A stretch of DNA of 7,125 nt from assembly GCA_030592625.1 (NCBI GenBank), contig JAUVIY010000135.1:1-7125 (forward strand), given 5' to 3'. How positions within the stretch are numbered: the first letter of the stretch is position 1; every line of letters begins with the position of its first letter. Below, one piece after another: positions 1 to 7,053 of the stretch. A program made the position numbers and the translations under genes. Source of the stretch: Spirochaeta sp. (lineage in GTDB: Bacteria; Spirochaetota; Spirochaetia; DSM-2461). A model generated the notes under the pieces. The model was given only the letters and a program-made list of their open reading frames with translations. It did not search any database and had not been told where the DNA came from.

Positions 1-1749
1 CGAAAGATAATTGACTTTGGAATATTCACACGGACAGCAATACTGGCACTGATGAGTATGACGGTTATTACGGCATGCAGTACCGGTTCCAACATTGAAA
101 TCGAGTCCGAAACCCTGAGTGATTTTTCCCTGGACCGTATAGATCATCTGCTGGAAACGGGAGATAACCTCCGAGCTCTACCACTGATTGTCAGCCGTGA
201 CAGGAACGGTAATGGTTCTGAAGGACGCTACGATCGGGCGATTGATGGTCTGAATGCCGAATGGAATGCGGCCCGCAGCGATGGAGATTGGCGAAAATCG
301 CTGGTTTATCTGCGTTCATTCGGTATACTCGGCGAAGAAAAGAATACCGGCGGTATCACTGAAACCGATCTTTTCCTTGAAGGTGTGAATGAATATCTGG
401 ATGCCGAATACACCGGTGCCGCAGCTGCGCTGATTCAGTCGGAACTGAATATTGATGATATCGATACGGAAATTCGGGATGAACTGGCGGCGCGTTTTAA
501 AGAATCCGGACACAGTACAGTAGCGGCGGAACTCCTGGGCTTGAAACAACCGGGGTCTCCAGGGATGGGTCCCCTTGTCGACGGAACCGTCACTGTCTGG
601 GTGAACCGGGGTATCAGGCTCGTCGGTAATGTCGGGATTCCCGACAGGGGAATAGGATCGGGGTTTTTTATCGATCCGAAAGGTTATCTCCTCACCAACT
701 ATCATGTTATCGAAAGCGAAGTGGACCCGTCTTACCAGGGCTATTCCCGTCTCTACATTAAAGTCGATGATGAATCCGGTGAAAGAATACCCGCCAGGGT
801 TGTCGGCTGGGACCGGAATCTTGATCTTGCCCTGCTGAAAACTGAAATGGATGTTCCCTATGTCTTCAGTTTCTCGACAGAAGATACACCTGATCTGGGA
901 GCCCGAGTGAACGCCATCGGCTCTCCGGGAGGTCTTACCAGGACACTGACATCAGGTACCGTTTCAGCCTATGCCCGTTCCATTCAACCCATGGCAGGCT
1001 CCCTGCAGATTGACGTACCCATCAATCCGGGAAACAGCGGTGGACCCCTCCTGAATGAAGCCGGCGAAGTTATCGGTGTTATTTTTGCCGGTGTACAGAA
1101 CTATGAAGGAATCAATTTCGCCATACCCGGACCATACGTCAAGCGTCTGACTCCCTCACTTTATGACGGGGGACAGGTTGATTTGTCATGGATCGGATTA
1201 TCGGCCTGGGATGCGGTCGGGCGTATTGAAGTGACTTATGTCGTACCGGGTTCACCCGCGGCAGATGCGGGACTCCGCCCCGGGGATCTGATCAGGACAA
1301 TTGATGATTATCGCTTCAAGAACATTCGTGCCGTCCAGGAATATCTCCTTTCTCGAACGCCCGCTACCCTGATATCAATTGCCTGGGAGAGGGAAGGCGA
1401 ACTCACCGAGGGAATCGCCGCACTGGGTGTCCGACCTGAAATCCCACTCAAAGCTGCTCTCACAAGGGATGCGAGGGAAAACCTGCTGACGCCTCTGTTC
1501 GGATTTACCGTTGAGCGTATCAGCGGCTACGGGCTGAATCAGAATTATCGCATTGAATCGGTCCTCCCGGGATCCATCGCCGATGAGGCGGGATTCTCCA
1601 CAGGAGACAGTTTCTCCCTGCGCAAGTGGATTCATGATGAGGAGTATGACGTAGTAGCCATTCAACTCGTCTTGAAGGGACGCAAAGCCGGATTCCTGGA
1701 GTCGGCGATACAAATCGCTACATATCTGGATGTCAACACAGTCTTCTGA
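1..1749 (+). CDS. HtrA/Deg-like lipoprotein serine protease with two PDZ domains (5' partial)
   Basis: Envelope serine endopeptidase of the S1C (HtrA/DegP/DegS) type, expected to cleave or sense misfolded exported proteins. The reading frame is open from base 1. Although ATG codons occur at 52 and 58, the codons before them encode a basic start (Arg-Lys) and a hydrophobic stretch ending in Ile-Thr-Ala-Cys, a lipobox with Cys at 76-78. I therefore infer a lipoprotein whose start lies left of the window; Ser follows the Cys. Next comes a helical, possibly TPR-like region (about 100-550) that I cannot assign. The protease domain spans about 580-1170, with catalytic His in TNYHV (codon 703), Asp in NLDLALL (823) and Ser in GNSGGP (1036), so the triad is intact. 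PDZ1 (about 1190-1410) has a WIGL loop and the GSPAADAGLRPGD motif. PDZ2 (about 1490-1740) is more divergent. No terminator is seen before lepA, 62 bases downstream. Family assignment is firm; naming it degP, degQ or htrA is not supported. Confidence 0.9.
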   Translation, partial: RKIIDFGIFTRTAILALMSMTVITACSTGSNIEIESETLSDFSLDRIDHLLETGDNLRALPLIVSRDRNGNGSEGRYDRAIDGLNAEWNAARSDGDWRKSLVYLRSFGILGEEKNTGGITETDLFLEGVNEYLDAEYTGAAAALIQSELNIDDIDTEIRDELAARFKESGHSTVAAELLGLKQPGSPGMGPLVDGTVTVWVNRGIRLVGNVGIPDRGIGSGFFIDPKGYLLTNYHVIESEVDPSYQGYSRLYIKVDDESGERIPARVVGWDRNLDLALLKTEMDVPYVFSFSTEDTPDLGARVNAIGSPGGLTRTLTSGTVSAYARSIQPMAGSLQIDVPINPGNSGGPLLNEAGEVIGVIFAGVQNYEGINFAIPGPYVKRLTPSLYDGGQVDLSWIGLSAWDAVGRIEVTYVVPGSPAADAGLRPGDLIRTIDDYRFKNIRAVQEYLLSRTPATLISIAWEREGELTEGIAALGVRPEIPLKAALTRDARENLLTPLFGFTVERISGYGLNQNYRIESVLPGSIADEAGFSTGDSFSLRKWIHDEEYDVVAIQLVLKGRKAGFLESAIQIATYLDVNTVF

Positions 1750-1775
1750 GGATCGTACTGATCGCGCCTTGTGCG

Positions 1776-1804
1776 TCGACACATCGTGGCTGTATCGATA
1801 TAAT
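1776..1804 (+). promoter_or_regulatory. Predicted sigma-70-type promoter of lepA
   Basis: A -35 element TCGACA (1776-1781, five of six consensus bases) is separated by exactly 17 bp from a perfect -10 TATAAT (1799-1804). Transcription would be expected to begin about 7 bases past the -10. The nearest purine there is A1812, the first base of the lepA ATG. The promoter sits wholly in the 62-bp gap after the protease gene, so lepA can be transcribed independently of it. Read by eye only; the hexamers and spacing are seen, the start site is inferred. Confidence 0.7.
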
Positions 1805-1811
1805 CCCACCT

Positions 1812-3626
1812 ATGGCATCAGACCAATCACTCACTCGAAATTTTTGCATCATTGCGCATATCGACCATGGCAAATCCACCCTGGCCGACCGTTTTCTTCA
1901 ACACGCCAAACTGGTTTCCGATCGTGAATTCCACGACCAGATGCTCGATACCATGGATATCGAACAGGAGCGGGGTATCACCATTAAAAGCCAGGCCGTC
2001 ACCATCGATTTTGAAGCCAATGACGGCAAATCATACCGGCTGAATCTCGTCGACACACCGGGTCATGTGGATTTCTCTTACGAAGTGAGCCGAGCCATCA
2101 GTTCCTGTGAAGGGGCGTTGCTTCTTATTGATGCATCCCAGGGTGTTGAAGCTCAGACCCTGTCCAACATGTATATGGCTCTGGAAAACGATCTGGAAAT
2201 CCTTCCGGTAATGAACAAGATGGATCTGCCCAGTGCCGATCTGGATATGGTACGACATCAGATCGAACACGATCTGGGTCTCATCGGGGATATGGCCGCT
2301 CCTGTTTCCGCAAAAACCGGTGAGGGTGTCACCGACCTGCTTAATTCCCTTGTAGAACATATACCGGCACCGAAAGGTGACCGGGATTCCTCCCTTAAGG
2401 CCCTCATATTCGACTCACATTACGATACTTACCGCGGTGTCATCATTCATGTACGTGTTTTTGAAGGCAGTTTGAAAGAAGGGCAGACCATACGCCTGAT
2501 GTCCAGTGGAGCCGATTACAAGATTGAAGAAATCGGCGAATTTCGCCTGTCCCTCAAACGAACCGGCTCCCTCGCCGCCGGGGATGTCGGCTGGTTCATC
2601 GCCGGTATAAAGAACATCGGTGATATCCGGGTCGGTGATACCGTAACAGATGCCGATAACCCATCCTCCGAACCCCTCTCGGGATTCCGTGAAGTCAAAC
2701 CCGTCGTATTTTCATCCATTTATCCGGTGGACACCGACCAGTATGAAGAGCTGCACACAGCACTGGATAAACTTAAACTCAACGATGCATCGCTGGTGTG
2801 GGAGAAAGATGCATCGGCTGCTCTTGGATTCGGATTCCGCTGCGGGTTCTTAGGCCTGCTTCATCTGGAAGTCGTTCAGGAGAGATTGGAGAGGGAGTTC
2901 GGCTTGAACATCGTCCTAACCAGTCCGTCGGTGCGGTACCGCATCATTCCCTATAAGGGAGAGCCCTATTATCTGGATAATCCGGCCCAGTTCCCGGATG
3001 TGGGAAACATTGAAGGTACAGAGGAACCCTATATCAAGGCCACCATTATTACACCCTCGGATTACCTGGGCCCACTGATGAGCCTCTGCATGAACAAGCG
3101 TGGTGTTCAAAGGAACATGACCTACCTTGACGAGAAACGCGTCGAGCTCATCTATGACATGCCGCTGGCGGAAGTCCTTTTCGATTTCTACGATAAACTT
3201 AAATCTGTCAGTCGCGGTTATGCTTCGTTCGATTACGAAGTTACCGAATACCAGATTACCGATCTGGTGAAAATGGAGATTCTCGTTAACGCCGAGCCGG
3301 TGGACGCCCTCAGTCAGTTGGTTTTCAGGGAAAACGCCCAAAAGCGCGGTCGGCAGGTTTGCAGGAAACTCCGGAAAGAAATCCCCCGTGAGCAGTTCAA
3401 AATCCCCATACAGGCAGCCATCGGCGGGACCATTGTCGCCAGGGAAACCATTAGTGCCCTTCGAAAGGACGTTACCGCCAAGTGTTACGGTGGTGATATT
3501 TCAAGGAAGCGAAAACTTCTGGAGAAGCAGAAAGAAGGAAAGAAACGCATGAAAATGGTGGGGAACGTAGAACTTCCACAGTCGGCATTTCTATCAGTTC
3601 TGCGTACCGACGACGAGGATTCCTGA
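1812..3626 (+). CDS. lepA: Elongation factor 4 (LepA), ribosomal back-translocase GTPase
   Basis: Translational GTPase that binds the ribosome and uses GTP to act on the post-translocation complex; cytoplasmic or membrane-peripheral. At 604 residues it has the family's usual length of about 600. The G motifs are all present: G1 AHIDHGKST (15-23), G2 RGIT (54-57), G3 DTPGH with the catalytic His (81-85), G4 NKMD (135-138) and G5 SAK (166-168). Domain II (about 190-285) and the two EF-G-like alpha/beta domains follow. The LepA-specific C-terminal domain carries VDALSQLVFRENAQKRGR, AKCYGGDISRKRKLLEKQ and KEGKKRMK, which separates it from EF-G, TypA and TetM. The ATG at 1812 gives the normal short N-terminus before RNFCIIAHIDHG, and no alternative in-frame start is nearby. 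No Shine-Dalgarno sequence precedes it, fitting the leaderless promoter just upstream. No damage or unusual insertion is visible. Confidence 0.98.
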   Translation: MASDQSLTRNFCIIAHIDHGKSTLADRFLQHAKLVSDREFHDQMLDTMDIEQERGITIKSQAVTIDFEANDGKSYRLNLVDTPGHVDFSYEVSRAISSCEGALLLIDASQGVEAQTLSNMYMALENDLEILPVMNKMDLPSADLDMVRHQIEHDLGLIGDMAAPVSAKTGEGVTDLLNSLVEHIPAPKGDRDSSLKALIFDSHYDTYRGVIIHVRVFEGSLKEGQTIRLMSSGADYKIEEIGEFRLSLKRTGSLAAGDVGWFIAGIKNIGDIRVGDTVTDADNPSSEPLSGFREVKPVVFSSIYPVDTDQYEELHTALDKLKLNDASLVWEKDASAALGFGFRCGFLGLLHLEVVQERLEREFGLNIVLTSPSVRYRIIPYKGEPYYLDNPAQFPDVGNIEGTEEPYIKATIITPSDYLGPLMSLCMNKRGVQRNMTYLDEKRVELIYDMPLAEVLFDFYDKLKSVSRGYASFDYEVTEYQITDLVKMEILVNAEPVDALSQLVFRENAQKRGRQVCRKLRKEIPREQFKIPIQAAIGGTIVARETISALRKDVTAKCYGGDISRKRKLLEKQKEGKKRMKMVGNVELPQSAFLSVLRTDDEDS

Positions 3627-3635
3627 TTCATTTTG

Positions 3636-3662
3636 AAAAAAGTGACCTCTGGCGCGCCGAGG
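3636..3662 (-). terminator. Likely intrinsic terminator of the minus-strand operon
   Basis: A GC-rich hairpin lies at 3646-3662: CCTC pairs with GAGG and GG with CC around a CGCG loop, with one bulged T at 3650. Read on the minus strand it is followed, after four bases, by six T residues (complement of the A-run 3636-3641). It lies about 20 bases past the stop of the DUF115 gene, as expected for an operon end. On the plus strand the hairpin has no good T-run after it, so it is a weaker candidate for stopping lepA transcription. The four-base gap before the T-run lowers confidence. Confidence 0.5.
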
Positions 3663-3683
3663 ATTATATCCTGTTTGCAAATC

Positions 3684-5309
3684 TCAGCTTCGGACCCTGT
3701 CGATATAGCGGTTCAATTGACGTGAGCGGCTCACAGCCCGGACCAGGAATGAATCGTCTTCTTTCGGCAGAGGCGGTTCGTCGGGGAAATCCGCGAATAC
3801 CTCATCCATTCCTTCCAGGGCGCTCACAAGTGCAGCGGCGCTTCCCTCCCCCCCGGCATAGGCATTCCATGTCTCAGTGATCCCCTTGAGAAGACCCTGC
3901 TCCGAATCAAGAAACGAAGTTGCTATTTCAGATCCTTTTTGCTGTTGCCAATCTCTATCAGGCGAAACATTCGTTAAAGGCCCCGGTTGCGGATTTGCAA
4001 GAAGAAGTTTCTCCGCTTCTGTTTCACTGATAACCGGGAGACCGAGATCCAGGCCTCCCGGCTCGAGGATATAAAGCCGGTTTTCACCGGAATATCGATC
4101 CTTAAGCATGGCTGCATATCCTTCAAGGACAGCATCGGTATTCAACAGATTGCCCGCGGTATCCGAAGATTTCAAACGAGGTCGTTTCATCGAGGCTATC
4201 CATCCGGGATGCGGATTCAGTCGTTGTATCGCGGAAATTTGCCATCGATGGAATGCCGTTCCCCGGGCATGGGACTTCCCGGGGCTGTAGGCGAAATCAA
4301 GTCCTGTCAGAATGATCGGTCCGGGGGTCAGCCCCATGGCAATCTCCAGAGCAACCAATCCGACGGAACCCAGCGGTGGGATGGGATGACTTCTGAGTCC
4401 TGATTCATCCAGCCGCCTGAGAAACCTGAGTTCCGCAAAAGTGGATGAAAAAAGATAACAGGGTCCGTCGGTATGAGTGAGGGACGGAGGATAGGCTGTC
4501 AGGTCGGCAATCACGCTCATGCCGCCGGATCCGGTGTCGTGAAAGTCCAGGAGGTTCCAGGCTTGAGTTTCCAGTACTGTGACGGCATCAGGTTCAATAC
4601 CGGCACTTAAAAGCGCCGGAACGGCGGTATCTGTCGCCAGCACCCAAATATAGTCACGAAATCTCCGAATAAACGGCAGAGCTGTTTCCAGGGACGGACC
4701 GGCGCCGACGACGAAAGGGATACCGTGAAACTTCAGGTCTGTAAGGCTGCGAAAATCTATTTTGCCACTGGCTATCTCTGAAAGATTCGCGAAGATGTGC
4801 CTGATCCACTCCCGGCCGAGACGCCCCAGTGCGTGGCGGTTCCGCCAGTAAGTATGCAGATCTTCCATCAGGAAGGATGTCAGTTCATCGTAGAGACCGG
4901 GATTCAGTGAAGCGCCTCCGTTCAGGTCGATGCGCCGAACGCGTCTGAATCGCCAGGGACCCAGTTTATACAGAAGTGCATGCAGGGAGCTCTTATCCGA
5001 AAGACGGACCTGGATAATCCGTGAATCATTCCTCAGGTCCTCTTGGATGTAAGGGGAGCAGAGGGCCATCAGCTCCTGTGACTGTTCAATGGCGAGAATT
5101 ATGGAATCTTCAGGAATCCTGTCTGCAAGATTGAAAAGGCCGTAACCGAGAAGGGGAGAAGGAACCAGATAAATGCATCGATTCTCAACAGGAACCGACG
5201 CTGCAGCTCTTTCCGATCGCCTGTTCGGCTGATGCCGGGAATATAGATATCGGCCTGCTGCATGGACGGTCAGACCCCGGCCGGTTTCTTCTAACCGGGG
5301 TCTGCTCAT
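3684..5309 (-). CDS. DUF115 / MptE-like (motility-accessory-factor type) protein
   Basis: 541 residues with the PF01973 core found in 6-hydroxymethylpterin diphosphokinase MptE and in Maf flagellin glycosyltransferases. Visible signatures, in order: a spirochaete-style N-terminus with LVPSPLLGYGL (48-58), FVVGAGPSLE (199-208), ATDTAVPALLSAGIEPDAV (225-243), LGSVGLVALEIA (313-324) and GLDFAYSPGKSHARG (336-350). The glycine-rich and Asp-containing motifs resemble those of the nucleotide-sugar-binding core of Maf enzymes. No signal peptide or membrane segment is seen, so it is probably cytoplasmic. Activity cannot be told from sequence alone. Sugar transfer to a surface or flagellar protein is my preferred inference over pterin kinase, which is an archaeal assignment. 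Its ATG is one base after the stop of the upstream foldase gene, so the two form an operon and are probably translationally coupled. The first dozen codons lie in a strong inverted repeat. Confidence 0.82.
   Translation of the reverse strand: MSRPRLEETGRGLTVHAAGRYLYSRHQPNRRSERAAASVPVENRCIYLVPSPLLGYGLFNLADRIPEDSIILAIEQSQELMALCSPYIQEDLRNDSRIIQVRLSDKSSLHALLYKLGPWRFRRVRRIDLNGGASLNPGLYDELTSFLMEDLHTYWRNRHALGRLGREWIRHIFANLSEIASGKIDFRSLTDLKFHGIPFVVGAGPSLETALPFIRRFRDYIWVLATDTAVPALLSAGIEPDAVTVLETQAWNLLDFHDTGSGGMSVIADLTAYPPSLTHTDGPCYLFSSTFAELRFLRRLDESGLRSHPIPPLGSVGLVALEIAMGLTPGPIILTGLDFAYSPGKSHARGTAFHRWQISAIQRLNPHPGWIASMKRPRLKSSDTAGNLLNTDAVLEGYAAMLKDRYSGENRLYILEPGGLDLGLPVISETEAEKLLLANPQPGPLTNVSPDRDWQQQKGSEIATSFLDSEQGLLKGITETWNAYAGGEGSAAALVSALEGMDEVFADFPDEPPLPKEDDSFLVRAVSRSRQLNRYIDRVRS
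5271..5304 (-). repeat. 10-bp perfect inverted repeat in the DUF115 start region
   Basis: CAGACCCCGG (5271-5280) is the exact reverse complement of CCGGGGTCTG (5295-5304), with a 14-base spacer. A second perfect repeat, CCGGTT (5281-5286) with AACCGG (5293-5298), shares the 5295-5298 arm, so the two stems exclude each other. In the minus-strand mRNA the long stem starts two bases after the ATG and would fold within the ribosome-binding footprint. The structure is seen; a regulatory role is inferred. Confidence 0.7.
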
Positions 5310-5323
5310 TTCATCCCTGCTCC
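5310..5323 (-). promoter_or_regulatory. Ribosome-binding region of the DUF115 gene, overlapping the upstream stop codon
   Basis: Read on the minus strand, GGAG (5323-5320) and AGGGA (5318-5314) precede the ATG at 5309-5307 by 10 and 4 bases. They lie within the last codons of the foldase gene. The foldase stop TGA (5313-5311) is followed by a single A and then the ATG. This fixes the start and suggests that ribosomes finishing the first gene reinitiate on the second. Confidence 0.6.
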
Positions 5324-6834
5324 GGAAAAATGCGATTGTATGCCGCGCTGAAATTATCTTCGAAAAGTTTTGAATCGGGATTTACCACGACGGCTCGGAA
5401 GTCGTTCTGCCGTGATCGTGCCACTTCGTAGTCAACAAGGCTGTCCCAGTAATCTATCTCTTCCTGTTCTTCGGAGGAAATGAAGGTGAAGAGGGCAACG
5501 GAACCATTGAGGACAACAGGCCGGGATACGGCACCTGAACGTGTCAGGGGTACTATTTTACTCCAGAAATCATCTGAAGATGCAGTTCCGCTGAGAACCG
5601 GATCTCCGGAATTTTCCGGGCTGCCGCCAAGAAGAGAGTCAGCGGCGTAGTTCACGGGGAAGGATGAGGTAACCTGAACCAACAATCCTTCCTCTTCCAT
5701 AGTGTTGCGAAAAGAATCGGAGGCGATGGCTTTCTCTCTGAGCTTTTCTGCCTGAGAGAGAATAACATCTTCCACGATACCGACTTCATTCTGCAGCATA
5801 TACGAGCGAACATCTTCGATCATGTCCGCCGGATCGGTATTTTCGGCAGCACCGTCAACCCTGAAAATCATCCAGCCATAATCAGTATCAAAGGGGCCGG
5901 CAATATCGCCTTCACTTAGGGCAAAGACTGTATCGGTGTTGTCCGTTCCCATCAGTTCGGAAATTCGGTAGTAGTCTGCAGCTCCCATGCTGCCGCCGTC
6001 TTCAGAATAGGCATCCTGGGAATATTCACCGGCAAGATCTGCAAAAGCGCCCATATCCTGTCGGCGCTCCTCATATAAACTCATAACCTCTCCGGCTGTT
6101 TCTTCGTTGGAAACTGTGATGCGGCTGACCGGGAGCCGTGTGAAAAGACCGGAGTTGGCCCGGGCGTATTCAATGATGTTTTCATCCGGGAATTCCGTGA
6201 ATGGAATGCTGATATATTCGTAGGTATTTTCTTTTGCTCGCATACTCCAGAGGAAATCGAGCTGTCCCCGGGAATGATACTGGTTGTCCAGAACATCCTG
6301 CCCCCAGGTGGAGAGCGTCAGCTGTTCTCTCATCAGCTCCCTGTCGGATTCTTTTACGGCCTGTGATGCCGCAATGTATTTTGCTTCATCGAACTCTCCA
6401 TTGGTACGATAACGTCCGAATTCGATAACTCTCCTGTCGACAGCTCTGGAAGAAGGTTCATATCCGCTGTCATCCAGGTGATATGCAATGGCGGTGTTGA
6501 ACACAATGGAAGAAAATGCCTCTTGCCACGCCATGTAACGAATGAAGGTGTAGAACTGATTATTCTGGTCGACACCGGTATTGTAATTGGACATGGCGTT
6601 TTCAACGGCCTGTCCGAAGGAATTATTATATGTATAAACGATGTCGCGGTTGCCGTAGGTTCCAAATACCAGATTATTCGAGGCTCCGGCTCTCCCCGAG
6701 AATACAGATGAGAAAATAAGACCCAGAATCGCCAGCCCGACGATACCCAGACCGATGTACTTGAGAACCGAGTTTCCCGATGATGTTTTCTTCTTTTCCG
6801 TTTTAAAGCTGTGATTGTAATTTTTCGGTGACAT
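5311..6834 (-). CDS. Membrane-anchored SurA_N/PpiC-type foldase (PpiD-like)
   Basis: 507 residues with PpiD-like architecture, expected to work on the outer face of the inner membrane as a chaperone for secreted proteins. A Lys-rich cytoplasmic start (KTEKKK, 11-16) precedes one membrane segment (about 25-45, IGLGIVGLAILGLIF). No lipobox or clear cleavage site follows, so I read it as a signal anchor. Residues about 55-225 form a helical SurA-N-like chaperone region. A parvulin (PpiC) domain follows at about 234-328, with FADLAGEYSQD, EDGGSMG, VFALSEGDIAGPFDTDYG and a final beta strand. The C-terminal region (about 330-507) is acidic and unassigned. Both histidines usually conserved in parvulins appear replaced (VSRITV and YGWMIF), so isomerase activity is doubtful. 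The start is supported by GGAAGG four bases upstream (6844-6839). It is the first gene of a two-gene operon. I withhold ppiD because the similarity is architectural. Confidence 0.82.
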   Translation of the reverse strand: MSPKNYNHSFKTEKKKTSSGNSVLKYIGLGIVGLAILGLIFSSVFSGRAGASNNLVFGTYGNRDIVYTYNNSFGQAVENAMSNYNTGVDQNNQFYTFIRYMAWQEAFSSIVFNTAIAYHLDDSGYEPSSRAVDRRVIEFGRYRTNGEFDEAKYIAASQAVKESDRELMREQLTLSTWGQDVLDNQYHSRGQLDFLWSMRAKENTYEYISIPFTEFPDENIIEYARANSGLFTRLPVSRITVSNEETAGEVMSLYEERRQDMGAFADLAGEYSQDAYSEDGGSMGAADYYRISELMGTDNTDTVFALSEGDIAGPFDTDYGWMIFRVDGAAENTDPADMIEDVRSYMLQNEVGIVEDVILSQAEKLREKAIASDSFRNTMEEEGLLVQVTSSFPVNYAADSLLGGSPENSGDPVLSGTASSDDFWSKIVPLTRSGAVSRPVVLNGSVALFTFISSEEQEEIDYWDSLVDYEVARSRQNDFRAVVVNPDSKLFEDNFSAAYNRIFPEQG

Positions 6835-6886
6835 GAAACCTTCCGTAGGTAGAGTTGTCGCACTTTGTAGAGTGAAACTCCAGAGG

Positions 6887-6916
6887 AAAATACCACGCTC
6901 TCGGGACCGACGTCAA
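6887..6916 (-). promoter_or_regulatory. Candidate promoter of the foldase-DUF115 operon
   Basis: On the minus strand, TTGACG (6916-6911, five of six bases) is followed after 18 bp by TATTTT (6892-6887, four of six). The predicted start near 6880 would give a leader of about 45 bases carrying GGAAGG before the ATG at 6834. The -35 box forms one arm of an inverted repeat shared with the divergent tRNA promoter. Read by eye. Confidence 0.5.
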
Positions 6917-6939
6917 CGCACGTGAAGCTTCTGTTGACG
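6911..6939. repeat. 7-bp inverted repeat linking the two divergent -35 boxes
   Basis: CGTCAAC (6911-6917) and GTTGACG (6933-6939) are exact reverse complements around a 15-base centre. Each arm contains the TTGACG proposed as a -35 box, one reading left to the foldase operon and the other right to the tRNAs. The symmetry may simply reflect two similar promoters back to back, or be a binding site for a dimeric regulator. Confidence 0.6.
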
Positions 6940-6962
6940 CCCTCTGCCGTTTCAGCTATTGT
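6934..6962 (+). promoter_or_regulatory. Candidate promoter of the tRNA-Asp/tRNA-Pro unit
   Basis: TTGACG (6934-6939) and TATTGT (6957-6962, four of six bases) are separated by 17 bp. Transcription would begin near 6969, about five bases before the mature tRNA-Asp 5' end. CTCCG (6965-6969) and CGGAG (6973-6977) form a small inverted repeat over this start and the tRNA 5' end. A longer leader could compete with the acceptor stem. Confidence 0.5.
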
Positions 6963-6973
6963 GTCTCCGGCTC

Positions 6974-7050
6974 GGAGGTGTAGCGAAGCTGGTTATCGCG
7001 CCGGCCTGTCAAGCCGGAGATCGCGGGTTCGATCCCCGTCACTTCCGCCA
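6974..7050 (+). tRNA. tRNA-Asp (anticodon GTC)
   Basis: A 77-base cloverleaf that reads Asp codons GAC and GAU. Acceptor GGAGGTG (6974-6980) pairs with CACTTCC (7040-7046), including one G-U. The D stem is GCGA/TCGC and the anticodon stem CCGGC/GCCGG, with loop CTGTCAA giving GTC at 7008-7010. The T arm is GCGGG/CCCGT with loop TTCGATC. The discriminator is G (7047), typical of tRNA-Asp, and the terminal CCA is encoded (7048-7050). Confidence 0.96.
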
Positions 7051-7053
7051 TAT

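Noticed and set aside
1768..1786. TGTG...CACA hairpin around the SalI-like palindrome as a terminator of the protease gene
   Set aside because: The stem is only four pairs, there is no T-run after it, and the bases overlap the better-supported lepA promoter.
1375..1809. Long antisense open frame (144 codons) under the protease C-terminus
   Set aside because: It is opposite well-conserved PDZ coding sequence, with no recognisable motif or start signal.
1730..1927. Open frame of 65 codons overlapping the protease end and the lepA start, possibly a leader peptide
   Set aside because: It runs out of frame through the conserved LepA G1 region, has no Shine-Dalgarno sequence and would begin upstream of the predicted lepA promoter. 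The composition is typical of a shadow frame.
6354..6896. 180-codon minus-strand frame overlapping the foldase N-terminus
   Set aside because: It is a shifted frame of the foldase gene. The foldase frame has the membrane anchor, SurA/PpiC motifs and ribosome-binding site, while this one has no domain signal. Its start is also very close to the predicted transcription start.
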